Shown here: piece after piece, positions 9,595-17,308 of the stretch
Layout: each line of letters opens with the position of its first letter
How positions within the stretch are numbered: the stretch's first letter is position 1
Assembly (NCBI GenBank): GCA_045615885.1
Contig: JAZLFR010000049.1
Span: 121,023-185,022, forward strand
Source: UBA1765 sp045615885
Lineage (GTDB): Bacteria; Fibrobacterota; Fibrobacteria; Fibrobacterales; Fibrobacteraceae
Length of the DNA: 64,000 nt
Direction: 5' to 3'
Notes under the pieces: model-generated
Database searches by the model: none
Told to the model about the DNA's origin: nothing
The model's input: the letters and a program-made list of their open reading frames with translations, nothing else
Translations under genes and position numbers: made by a program

Positions 9595-9905
9595 ATACAG
9601 AGGACAGAAAATAGGAGTCAGTGACAGGAGTCAGGAATCAGTAGGAAGACGGAAGTTAGTTGGCAGCAATGTAACTTACCGTGTCATGGCGAGCGAAGCG
9701 CGGCCATCCAGGGCAATGCTCAGGATCACTTCGCGTTGCTCGTGATGACAAGTTAAGAGAGGACAGAAGACAGAGTACAGAAATAAGACTATTAATAATT
9801 AACAACAACCATTATTCATTATTAATTCTGAAATTTCCTGACCCCTATACCCTAGACCCTGGAAATCAACATTCACTAAATCCTAGATCCTAACCACTAG
9901 ATCCT
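9595..9905. repeat. Composite interspersed repeat block 2
   Basis: No gene between rdgB and cysS. Contains AGGACAGAAAATAGGAGTC / GGAAGACGGAAG units (about 9600-9660), a palindromic REP-like element (9683-9749, listed separately), more AGAGGACAGAAGACAG units, TAATTAACAA-type AT repeats, and a CCTAGACCCTGG / CTAAATCCTAGATCC run (about 9838-9910) that ends at the 3' end of cysS. Confidence 0.8.
9683..9749. repeat. REP-like palindromic element, intact copy
   Basis: Left arm GTCATGGCGAGCGAAGCGCG...ATCC and right arm GGATCACTTCGCG...GCTCGTGATGAC form an imperfect 67-bp hairpin with matched ATGAC, GAGC, GCG and ATCC blocks. It is preceded by GTAACTTAC, as are the other copies. Related GTCATTGCGAGCGAAGCGA-type palindromes are known from many unrelated bacteria. 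Other copies here: 22568-22594 with 22676-22702 (split), 44376-44460, 63431-63457 (half). Confidence 0.8.
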
Positions 9906-9915
9906 AGTCTCTAAT

Positions 9916-11376
9916 TTATTCCTTCACGCTCCAGGTGGTGCCTTCCTTGCTGTCCTTGATCACGATGTTCATGGCGGCAAGTTCGTCGCGGATGCGATCG
10001 CTTTCGGCCCAGTTCTTGTTTGCACGGGCTTCCTTGCGGAGGGCGAGAAGTTCTTCTACCTTGGCAATGTCAACGCCTGCGGCGCCTTCGTCGGCCTTCT
10101 TCTTGTAATCCTGGCGGGGTTCGTCCAGCTTCAGGCCAAAGACCTTGTCCATGTCCAGAACGAGGGCTGCCTTTTCGCCGTCGTCGATGTCGGACTTCAG
10201 CATGGTATTCAGGATACCGAGAGCGCGAGGCATGTTCAGGTCGTCACCGATGGCGTTCTTGAATTCTTCCTGGAAGGCCTTGGCGGCTTCGCTTGTAATT
10301 GCAGTTGCCTTGCCGATGAGGGCGTCGGTCTTCTTGTGGAGACTCTTGAGGCCTTCCTTGGCGCCTTCCAGAGCTTCCCAGGTGAAGTTCAGGTAGTTGC
10401 GGTAGTGGCTGCCCACTGCGAAGAAGCGGTAATCCAGCGGATTGAAGCCGCGGTCTACCAGCAAATCAACGGTAAGGAATTCGCCGCTGGACTTGCTCAT
10501 CTTGCCGAAGGTAGTAGCGGTGGTGCCGTCTTCCAACTTTTCTTCGCTGGCGGTACGCAGGAATTCGCCGTGCATCCAGAAGCGGGAGAACTGAACGCCG
10601 TTGGCGCATTCGCTCTGTGCAATTTCGTTAGTGTGGTGAACGCGGATATGGTCGGTACCGCCGCAGTGAATGTCCAGGGTGGGGCCGTTGTACTTCATGG
10701 CCATGGCGGAACATTCGATATGCCAGCCCGGGAAGCCTACGCCCCAAGGGGAATCCCATTCCATGGCGCGCTTCTTGTCGGTGGGGCTGAATTTCCAGAG
10801 AGCGAAGTCGGTAGCGGCACGCTTTTCGCCCATGTCGATACGGCTGCCCTTGCGGAGGTTTTCAACGTCCAGGCGGGCGAAGTCGGCGTAACGGGGGAAC
10901 TTGAGACTATCGAAGTAGATGCCGTCGGAAGTGCGGTAGGTAAAGCCCTTTTCTTCCAGGGTCTTCACCAGGTCGATCTGCTCCTGGATGTGCTGGGTGG
11001 CGGGAGTCCAGCGGGTGGGTTCCTGAATGTTCAGACGATGCCAGTCGTTCATGAAGGCGTCGGTGTAGAACTTTGCGATATCCCAGACGGACTTGCCTTC
11101 GCGAGCGGCGCCTTTTTCCATCTTGTCGTCTCCGGAGTCGCCATCGCTAGTGAGGTGGCCTACGTCGGTGATGTTCACGATGTGGTTCACCTTGTAGCCG
11201 TAGTAGTTCAAGGTGCGGACCAGGAAGTCTTCAAAAATGTAGGTGCGAAGGTTGCCGATGTGGGCAAAGTGATATACTGTAGGACCACAGCAATACATGC
11301 GCACGGCGGGAACGCCTTCGGGAAGTGTAAACTGTTCTTTCTTGCGAGATGCGGTATTATAAAATGTAAGAGCCAT
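9916..11376 (-). CDS. cysS: Cysteinyl-tRNA synthetase
   Basis: 486 residues, normal length. Class I signature HIGN in VYHFAHIGNLRTYIFEDF, zinc-site residues in MYCCGPTVY and GWHIECSAMAMKY plus CGGTDHIRVHHTNE, and the KMSKS loop in FGKMSKSSGEFLTV. Charges tRNA-Cys with cysteine. The C-terminal helical region (residues ~340-486) is complete. Promoter/start: TACATTTG at 11381-11388 ends 4 nt before ATG 11376 with no Shine-Dalgarno, predicting a leaderless message. Confidence 0.97.
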   Translation of the reverse strand: MALTFYNTASRKKEQFTLPEGVPAVRMYCCGPTVYHFAHIGNLRTYIFEDFLVRTLNYYGYKVNHIVNITDVGHLTSDGDSGDDKMEKGAAREGKSVWDIAKFYTDAFMNDWHRLNIQEPTRWTPATQHIQEQIDLVKTLEEKGFTYRTSDGIYFDSLKFPRYADFARLDVENLRKGSRIDMGEKRAATDFALWKFSPTDKKRAMEWDSPWGVGFPGWHIECSAMAMKYNGPTLDIHCGGTDHIRVHHTNEIAQSECANGVQFSRFWMHGEFLRTASEEKLEDGTTATTFGKMSKSSGEFLTVDLLVDRGFNPLDYRFFAVGSHYRNYLNFTWEALEGAKEGLKSLHKKTDALIGKATAITSEAAKAFQEEFKNAIGDDLNMPRALGILNTMLKSDIDDGEKAALVLDMDKVFGLKLDEPRQDYKKKADEGAAGVDIAKVEELLALRKEARANKNWAESDRIRDELAAMNIVIKDSKEGTTWSVKE

Positions 11377-11380
11377 GATT

Positions 11381-11388
11381 CAAATGTA
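11381..11388 (-). promoter_or_regulatory. TAnnTTTG -10 box of cysS, 4 nt from the start codon
   Basis: TACATTTG on the minus strand, spacer AATC, then ATG. This is the clearest example of an arrangement repeated at 4928, 6077, 12682, 14346, 15916, 15967 and 21181. A transcript from such a box would begin at or next to the start codon. Confidence 0.6.
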
Positions 11389-11524
11389 GTAAAATAGTTA
11401 CTAGTTACTAGTCTCTAGATACTAGATGCTAATCGCTAAAAACCCCTTGTTTAGCAGCGCCGATTTCGGTACATTATTCTTGTTACCAGGAAATGCCCCG
11501 TGTAACACAACAAAAGGAGTTACT

Positions 11525-11677
11525 ATGAAAACTTGGGTATGCAATGTTTGCGGCTATATCCACGTTGGCGACGAGCCTCCTGAAACCTGCCCACTCTGCT
11601 ATGCAAAAAAGGAGCGGTTCCAGCGCAGGAACGACTTGAACGTAGAAGAAAAAACGACTACAAACAAATCTACTTAA
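11525..11677 (+). CDS. Small rubredoxin-like protein
   Basis: 50 residues. Two CxxC knuckles, CNVCGYIHVGDEPPETCPLC, are spaced as in the rubredoxin-like domain of rubrerythrins, so one iron or zinc is probably bound by four cysteines. The charged tail (KKERFQRRNDLNVEEK) is unlike full rubredoxin. A role in electron transfer or peroxide defence in this anaerobe is inference. The start ATG 11525 has a strong AAAGGAG Shine-Dalgarno at 11512-11518; an upstream ATG at 11426 lies in repeat-like DNA and is rejected. Its last 8 nt overlap the convergent transporter gene. Confidence 0.85.
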   Translation: MKTWVCNVCGYIHVGDEPPETCPLCYAKKERFQRRNDLNVEEKTTTNKST

Positions 11678-12587
11678 CAGATTTAGCTTGTTCTGCGCCA
11701 GGCTTGACTTTGGCAGTCATGTACGTAAGCACAAGGTTCTGCCAAACGACATAGCATGTCGGAGCAATAGCAGCTACCGGTCCGGCATAAAGACTTGCAA
11801 TCCAAATAACAAGGGTTGTATTCTTTTGGCCCATGCTCTGGGAACTTTCAATCGGGTGCTTCTTGTCGCAGAACCAGCCGAGTACAAACTGCAAAATGCA
11901 AATCACGAGGGCAACAATGGCAAGCAACGGCAGGGTGCCGCTGTTCCACAAGTCGGCAAACCCCATTTCACGAACATCACGGCTAGCCTTTGCAAGAATC
12001 ACGAAAACGCTAAAGGTCCAAATGAAAATGGTGTATTTGGAAAACTTTGCCACCTTGTCGGCCACTTCAGGGTAAAAGCAGCGAACGCCAAGCGCAATGG
12101 CTAGAGGGATGGAAATGATTGGCTGAATGGAATTGAAGATGCGCAAAGCGATTTCTGCAAAGCCGCCCTCGGAACCTGTGAGGTAACCATATATAATGGG
12201 AATGCTGAAGCAGGCAACCAAGTGTCCGCTCAAAAAAATCTTGAGGGCGAGAACCGGATTCCCGCCGAGCATTTTTGCCATGGCCGGGGCGGCATTTGCC
12301 GGCGGGCAAAGGCAGATAATGGCACCACCTAAAAGCACCTCGCGAGGCAACCCGAAAATTTCGACAGCTCCCCACAAAAGAGCCAGCAGGACCATGCTTG
12401 CGATAAAGGCGCGCACTTCTATCTTGAAGGTTACCCCATGTTCCTGGGGCGGAACCTTACCGATAAAGGTCAAAAGCATCATGGTTCCTATCTGGAACGG
12501 CAATGTCGGGGCAAGAACGCTAGCCTGCGGAAGCAAAATGCCGAGAATAATTGCGATCGGCATCAAAATGGAACGCAAATTTTTCAT
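11670..12587 (-). CDS. Bile acid:sodium symporter (BASS) family transporter
   Basis: 305 residues with nine or ten hydrophobic segments. LCPPANAAPAMAKMLGGNPVLALK and SMGQKNTTLVIWIA match the two discontinuous-helix regions of the BASS/ACR3 fold where Na+ and substrate bind. Substrate cannot be told from sequence; bacterial members take up pantoate, pyruvate-like or bile-acid-like anions. Inner membrane. The promoter TAAATTTG (12593-12600) ends 5 nt before ATG 12587. It is divergent from trkH across a 94-bp gap in which both genes have the same type of start-proximal -10 box. Confidence 0.85.
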   Translation of the reverse strand: MKNLRSILMPIAIILGILLPQASVLAPTLPFQIGTMMLLTFIGKVPPQEHGVTFKIEVRAFIASMVLLALLWGAVEIFGLPREVLLGGAIICLCPPANAAPAMAKMLGGNPVLALKIFLSGHLVACFSIPIIYGYLTGSEGGFAEIALRIFNSIQPIISIPLAIALGVRCFYPEVADKVAKFSKYTIFIWTFSVFVILAKASRDVREMGFADLWNSGTLPLLAIVALVICILQFVLGWFCDKKHPIESSQSMGQKNTTLVIWIASLYAGPVAAIAPTCYVVWQNLVLTYMTAKVKPGAEQAKSVK

Positions 12588-12681
12588 GCGCCCAAATTTA
12601 GTAAAGAAGCGTTTACAATGCTAGGGCAACTTTCATATAAAGATGGAGGCCCCTTCGTGTGAGTTTTACTAACTTTGGCCC

Positions 12682-14070
12682 ATGCTTTTATCACCTGTTG
12701 GCCGTAGGCCACTCGCCCCGGCAAAACCCATGATCGTCAAGAAGCGCAAGCAGACAAACCCGATCATGCTATTGATTCTTGCCTACCTTGCCCTTATCTC
12801 GGCAGGTACCGCTTTGCTGTCTTTACCGTTTTGCGAAACAGATTCCGTTGACTTTATTGACAACCTTTTTGTAGCAACATCCGCAGTCTGCGTAACAGGC
12901 CTCACCCCGATCGACGTAGGCACCGCCTACACGCACATCGGCCACTGGGTAATCATACTGTTGATGCAAACCGGCGGTCTCGGTATCATGGTGGCTTCCA
13001 CGGCGCTCATCTTGCTTGCCGGCATGAAGCCAGGCTTTGGCTACCAGAGCGTGTTCCTTGACGAATTCACACACGAAAACATTTCACCCTCCGTAATATT
13101 GAAGGCCGTTCTGCCGTTCACATTTGTGGTGGAAGCATTCGGGCTAGGCATCTATTTTTGGCAGTTCCCGGAACTAGACACATACGACAGGTTCTTCAGC
13201 GCGCTTTTCCAGACCGTAAGCACATTCTGCAATGTCGGCTTCAGCCTTTACCCAGATTCCCTGATGCAGTTTGAAACCAACCCAATAGTCGTATTCACGA
13301 CCGCAATTCTTGTGATTGCCGGAGGTTTCGGGTTCCTTGCCGTAATGGACTTGCAAAATATTTTCAAGAAAAAGAAGATTTCCCTGCACACAAAGCTCGT
13401 GAGCATCATGACATTCATTTTGCTGGTAGTCGCTTTCGTTGCATTCCTCGGACTTGAATTCATGAACACCCTCGATGGCTACTCCATCGGCCAAAAGCTG
13501 CTTTCTTCATTTTCGTTCTCGGCTATTTCACGCACTGCAGGCATCGGCATGACAGACATTTCGACGCTCACGAGCGCCTCGCTCCTGCTTACGCTTGCAG
13601 GCATGTTCATCGGCGCAAATCCGGGCAGCTGTGGCGGCGGTCTTAAAACAACGACTGCGGCAGTAATCATGATTCTCGGCTTCAACCGCCTGCTCGGCCG
13701 CGAAAAGACACGCATTTTTGGACGCACCATTCCGCAAGAAACCGTCAACAAGGCCGTATACATTTTCTTGATTGCAGTCATCGTGATAACGATAGCGACC
13801 CTGCTGCTTTTGCTTTCAGAAACCTGGGGCAACCCTTACAACGATGTTTCCGTGTCGGCCCTGAAAATTTTGTTTGAAGCTACCAGCGCATATGCCACCT
13901 GCGGACTTTCCCTCGGTATTACCCCGGAACTTTCCGCGGTCGGCCGTGCAATAATCTGCCTAGTGATGTTCATAGGCCGAATGGGCCCGCTCTTCCTGAT
14001 TTCTGCCGTGGCAAGCAAGGATTCAGACCAGGGAATCTGGTATTCTGAAGAAAACATCATGGTGGGCTAA
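12682..14070 (+). CDS. trkH: TrkH/KtrB-type potassium transporter subunit
   Basis: 462 residues. Four pore-loop repeats with the K+ filter glycines are visible: SAVCVTGLTPID (~residue 70), STFCNVGFSLYPD, SRTAGIGMTDIS and ATCGLSLGITPEL, with GANPGSCGGGLKTTT as the post-filter block. Inner-membrane K+ uptake, gated by the TrkA/KtrA protein encoded downstream at 14346. Start choice: TAACTTTG at 12670-12677 lies 4 nt before ATG 12682, matching the leaderless pattern. The alternative ATG 12730 (MIVKKRKQTNP) would fit the usual KtrB N-terminus better and cannot be excluded. Confidence 0.93.
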   Translation: MLLSPVGRRPLAPAKPMIVKKRKQTNPIMLLILAYLALISAGTALLSLPFCETDSVDFIDNLFVATSAVCVTGLTPIDVGTAYTHIGHWVIILLMQTGGLGIMVASTALILLAGMKPGFGYQSVFLDEFTHENISPSVILKAVLPFTFVVEAFGLGIYFWQFPELDTYDRFFSALFQTVSTFCNVGFSLYPDSLMQFETNPIVVFTTAILVIAGGFGFLAVMDLQNIFKKKKISLHTKLVSIMTFILLVVAFVAFLGLEFMNTLDGYSIGQKLLSSFSFSAISRTAGIGMTDISTLTSASLLLTLAGMFIGANPGSCGGGLKTTTAAVIMILGFNRLLGREKTRIFGRTIPQETVNKAVYIFLIAVIVITIATLLLLLSETWGNPYNDVSVSALKILFEATSAYATCGLSLGITPELSAVGRAIICLVMFIGRMGPLFLISAVASKDSDQGIWYSEENIMVG

Positions 14071-14330
14071 GGTTGGTTACTAGTTATTAGTTACTAGAGT
14101 CTAGAGATTAGAAACTAGAAACCTGAAACCACTTCGCCTCAGGATGCCGGTCGCTCGGCAATCCCTGTCAAGCGAGGGCAGGCTCAATTTCGTGCTTGTG
14201 ATGACAATGTCAGTTTACAGATTCCCCAAAGGGGCGCAGCCCCGACCCCAGAGCACAGCGACCTCTACGATCTACTTTCTACTAACTACACCATTGCATC
14301 TAAACTTCCATTTTACGCCTTCCGTCTATT
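14071..14330. repeat. Repeat-rich gap between trkH and trkA
   Basis: No gene. Begins with a TTACTAGTTATTAGTTACTAG / CTAGAGATTAGAAACTAG run (14077-14128). Then comes a degenerate REP-like stretch ending GTGATGACAATG, and two overlapping tri-loop hairpins, CCCC-AAA-GGGG (14224-14234) and GGGGC-GCA-GCCCC (14231-14243). Confidence 0.7.
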
Positions 14331-14345
14331 TACTATCTTTAGCGC

Positions 14346-15017
14346 ATGGCTTCTAAACAATTTGTTGTTATTGGACTTGGCTCCACCGGCTATTTCTTGG
14401 CACACCAGCTGACCGCACTCGGCCACGATGTGCTGGCTATCGACAATAGCCCGGACAAAATCCAGGATATCGCATCTTCCGTGACGCAGGCTGTAGTTGC
14501 AGATAGCACACGTAAGAAACTGCTTTCTTCGCTCCCCGTGCAAAAGGTGGACTATGTCATCTGCTGCATTGGCGAAGACCTCGAAGACTCGCTCCTCACC
14601 ATCTTGAATTTGAAGGAAATCGGCATTCCGGATTCCAAGATCATTGCCAAAAGTGCAAGCCCGGAACAGACGACAATTCTTGAAAAGCTCGGCATTCCAA
14701 AAGACAACATATTCCACCCGGAACGCGACATGGCGATTGCGCTTGCAAGCCGCATGGACCGCCCGAACATGCTCGACTACCTGCCGTTCATGGAAGGCTA
14801 CTCCATCGTGGAACTCGCCTGCCCTGCAAAGTTCGTGGACAAGACCTTGAAGGAACTTTCACTTACCAAGTACGAAATCCAGGTGATTGCAATCCGCGAC
14901 ACAATGGCCTTGAATGCAAAGCCAAAGACAGGCTACCTTGCAGACTACGTTCTCAAGGATACCGACGTCCTCTTTTTGCTTGGACCAAACGAAGCGCTCG
15001 ACAAAATCAGAATGTAA
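14346..15017 (+). CDS. trkA: TrkA/KtrA-type K+ uptake regulatory protein (RCK domains)
   Basis: 223 residues, KtrA size: one RCK_N Rossmann domain (FVVIGLGSTGYFLAHQLTALGHDVLAID, with the GxGxxG nucleotide loop) and one RCK_C domain from about residue 135. Binds NAD(H)/ATP and gates the TrkH/KtrB channel encoded immediately upstream, at the cytoplasmic face. The two genes are separated by a 275-bp repeat block, so trkA has its own promoter: TATCTTTA at 14334-14341, 4 nt before ATG 14346, no Shine-Dalgarno. Convergent with the next gene, 2 nt away. Confidence 0.93.
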   Translation: MASKQFVVIGLGSTGYFLAHQLTALGHDVLAIDNSPDKIQDIASSVTQAVVADSTRKKLLSSLPVQKVDYVICCIGEDLEDSLLTILNLKEIGIPDSKIIAKSASPEQTTILEKLGIPKDNIFHPERDMAIALASRMDRPNMLDYLPFMEGYSIVELACPAKFVDKTLKELSLTKYEIQVIAIRDTMALNAKPKTGYLADYVLKDTDVLFLLGPNEALDKIRM

Positions 15018-15019
15018 CC

Positions 15020-15916
15020 CTACAGCCCGAATCGCTTGTAGTATTCAGCATAGCGAACGGCGTTCTTTGCATAGACATCTGCTTCGGAAGAATCGCTCGG
15101 CAGCATGAACGGGGCGGCGATTGCAAAGAACGCATTCTTGAACATTTGCTCGTCACTGCCTGTAGAATCGGCAGATTTTTTCAAGAGCCGAGCGACAGAA
15201 TCGAGCCCGGCAAAATCAGGCTCGTAAATGAAGTTTACGCGGCCATGTTTGAATTCTTCGGCCACAGAAACAAAGGCCATTACGTTTTCTGGTTTCACGC
15301 CCTCGCGGTATGCGGCGCGGTACGAGGGCAAAGCCAAAAGCCGTTCTTCATTCCACGAGCGCCCGTTGTAATAGACACGCAAAAACGAGCCTTCCCTATT
15401 TTCGTCAAAATAAACTTCGTAATCGCGGCCAAGCCTTTTCTGCAGCAGCTTGCGCGAATTGATTCCACGATTTTTGAACGACTTAAAGCCCACGACCTGC
15501 AGCACAATTCCATGCGGTTCCGGTGCGGTCAACACTGGCACAACTTCTTTGCCAGAAATATCTCGCAAGCTCATGATTGCGGTCGGCACGACCGCAGCAA
15601 CTTCTGGCGTAAGCATCGAAAGCGAATCGCCAAGCACCACGATGCCCTCCAAAACGCCTCGACGGATTTCCTCTTTTGCAAAGGAACGCAGCTCCACCAT
15701 GTCAAACGACTTGTCGTTGAAACTTTCCGCCTTCGAAAAAAAATGCGACACAGCACACAAAAGTGCAAGAACAACAACACATGCAGCCAAAACTTTGGGC
15801 CAGGCCGTTTTTAGATAGGCAAAGAATGTGCGCAAATACGCCCTGCCCAAGCGTGTGCAGAGCAGGTACAAAAATACAGCGGCTATTACACCGAGCCATA
15901 CGCAAACAATAAGCAC
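15020..15916 (-). CDS. Conserved-looking membrane-anchored protein of unknown function
   Basis: 298 residues. Two hydrophobic segments (residues ~2-20 and ~41-60) flank a short basic cytoplasmic loop. A ~235-residue domain then probably faces the periplasm. Notable stretches are VLEGIVVLGDSLSMLTPEVAA and DYEVYFDENREGSFLRVYYN. I do not recognise a family. Start GTG 15916: TATATTCA (15921-15928) lies 4 nt upstream, the window's leaderless arrangement; the AGGA immediately before GTG is too close to act as a Shine-Dalgarno. Divergent from the GroES-like gene. Confidence 0.75.
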   Translation of the reverse strand: MLIVCVWLGVIAAVFLYLLCTRLGRAYLRTFFAYLKTAWPKVLAACVVVLALLCAVSHFFSKAESFNDKSFDMVELRSFAKEEIRRGVLEGIVVLGDSLSMLTPEVAAVVPTAIMSLRDISGKEVVPVLTAPEPHGIVLQVVGFKSFKNRGINSRKLLQKRLGRDYEVYFDENREGSFLRVYYNGRSWNEERLLALPSYRAAYREGVKPENVMAFVSVAEEFKHGRVNFIYEPDFAGLDSVARLLKKSADSTGSDEQMFKNAFFAIAAPFMLPSDSSEADVYAKNAVRYAEYYKRFGL

Positions 15917-15966
15917 TCCTTGAATATATCATTTTTTTTGAAGTTTCAACTAATTATATTTGGGCT

Positions 15967-16347
15967 ATGGATGCTAATGTCAAAAATATTGTCGTAATTG
16001 GCGACAGAATTCTTTTAAAACCGCTTGCCGAAGCAAACATTACCGGCAGCGGACTCTACTTGCCACCCAGCGTCAAGGAAAACAACGCCGTTCACACGGG
16101 CATGGTCGTAAAGACTGGCCCAGGCTACCCGATCCCTGCACAGCAGGACCCTGACCAATTTTTGCGAGAAGCTTCGGAAGCAGTGAACTATGTTCCGTTG
16201 CAAGTGAAGGAGGGAGACCAGGCCTTGTACCTGCACGCCGCTGGCCACGAAATCGAAGTCAACCATGAGCGCTATGTGATTATTCCTCAGAATGCCATTT
16301 TGCTCGTGTTCCGCAACGACATCGAAAGCGAATTGAAGGACTTGTAG
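15967..16347 (+). CDS. Solitary GroES/Cpn10-like protein
   Basis: 126 residues. The Cpn10 fold is visible at both ends: GDRILLKPLAEANITGSGLYLPPS at the start and KEGDQALYLHAAGHEIEVNHERYVIIPQNAILLVF at the end. Between them is an extra segment (about residues 58-78, PAQQDPDQFLREASEAVNYV) not found in standard ~95-residue GroES. No groEL is adjacent in this window. It could be a diverged second co-chaperonin or a Cpn10-fold protein with another role. Promoter TATATTTG (15955-15962) ends 4 nt before ATG 15967. Confidence 0.8.
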   Translation: MDANVKNIVVIGDRILLKPLAEANITGSGLYLPPSVKENNAVHTGMVVKTGPGYPIPAQQDPDQFLREASEAVNYVPLQVKEGDQALYLHAAGHEIEVNHERYVIIPQNAILLVFRNDIESELKDL

Positions 16348-16403
16348 CAAAAGCATTACCTGTTGCACTCTAGTGCAATTCCCGTTTCTTGCATTTATTG
16401 ATT

Positions 16404-17057
16404 ATGACTGGTTATTTCGTTACTGCAACCGGCACTGATGTCGGCAAGACGTTTGTCACAGCGCTGCTTGTAAAAAAATGGCGCGACAGCGGCATTGACG
16501 CAGGCTACTACAAGGCCGCCTTGAGCGGCGCAGAACTTCGCGACGGCAAATGGATTGCAGGCGATGCCGACTATGTAAAAACGATTGCAAAGCTCCCCGA
16601 TTCGCAAGAGGAACTCGTAAGCTACATCTACAAAGAAGCAGTATCGCCGCACCTTGCAGCCCGCAAAGAAGGCAACCCCGTTGAACTGGCAAAAGTCAAG
16701 GCCGACTTTGTTGCCGCCTCCACCCGGCACAAGTTCCTGTTCGCAGAAGGTTCCGGCGGCATCATCTGCCCGATCCGCTACGACAGCCAAAAAATTTTTC
16801 TTGAAGACATCATCAAAACGCTTGACCTGCCAATACTCATTGTAACGACAGCTGCTCTTGGAAGCATCAACTCCTGCGTTTTGACCGTAGAATACGCTCG
16901 TGCCCATGGCCTCAAAATCCGCGGAATCATTGTAAACCGCTACAAAGACAGCGAAATGGAACGTGACAACATTTGCATGATGCAAGAAATGACCGGACTA
17001 GACATTCTTGCCAAAATTCCAGAAGGCGCAAGCGACCTGGGAGTGGACGTTTTTTAG
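16404..17057 (+). CDS. bioD: Dethiobiotin synthetase
   Basis: 217 residues. P-loop in FVTATGTDVGKTFVTALLVKKW, the DAPA/CO2-site segment YYKAALSG, GSGGIICPI and the base-binding IRGIIVNRYKDSE match BioD. Catalyses ATP-dependent carboxylation of 7,8-diaminopelargonate to dethiobiotin in biotin synthesis. No other bio genes are next to it. The start ATG 16404 begins MTGYFVTATGTD; an upstream TTG adds only five residues. The stop codon at 17055-17057 is immediately followed by an interspersed repeat copy. Confidence 0.93.
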   Translation: MTGYFVTATGTDVGKTFVTALLVKKWRDSGIDAGYYKAALSGAELRDGKWIAGDADYVKTIAKLPDSQEELVSYIYKEAVSPHLAARKEGNPVELAKVKADFVAASTRHKFLFAEGSGGIICPIRYDSQKIFLEDIIKTLDLPILIVTTAALGSINSCVLTVEYARAHGLKIRGIIVNRYKDSEMERDNICMMQEMTGLDILAKIPEGASDLGVDVF

Positions 17058-17250
17058 TAGTCAGCCTACAGCCGACACATTGGAAATTTGCAAGAATCTC
17101 TTGTCTCTCGTCTGTAGGCACGTTGTGCCGTTCTCTCGTCTATTCTAGACCCTATCCCCTGAACCCTAGACCCTAAAAACTGGAGAACAACATTCACTAA
17201 CCCCTAGATCCTAAATCCTAGATCCTAGTCACTAAATCCTAAACCCTACC
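17058..17250. repeat. Composite interspersed repeat block 3
   Basis: 17061-17142 is a copy of the ~85-bp TCAGCCTACAGCCGACACAT...TTCTCTCGTCTAT element, here with hairpin GGCAC-GTT-GTGCC (loop differs from the ATT copy, stem conserved). It is followed at 17146-17250 by CTAGACCCTATCCCC / CCTAGATCCTAAATCC degenerate tandem units, with the junction sentence ACTGGAGAACAACATTCACT seen in related form near 9857, 23023 and 63869. Confidence 0.85.
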
Positions 17251-17308
17251 CTTCCTTTTTTTCTACTTTTTTTCCACTTGAATTTAAACAAAGGAAGTCC
17301 ACTGTAAA

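Noticed and set aside
10336..11397. 353-residue plus-strand frame and similar long frames at 29463-30539 and 18218-19267
   Set aside because: Shadows of cysS, the methyltransferase and speA.
17146..17250. CTAGATCCTAAATCC tandem units considered as a CRISPR array
   Set aside because: Units are degenerate, 7-15 bp, directly abutting, with no unique spacers and no cas genes in the window.
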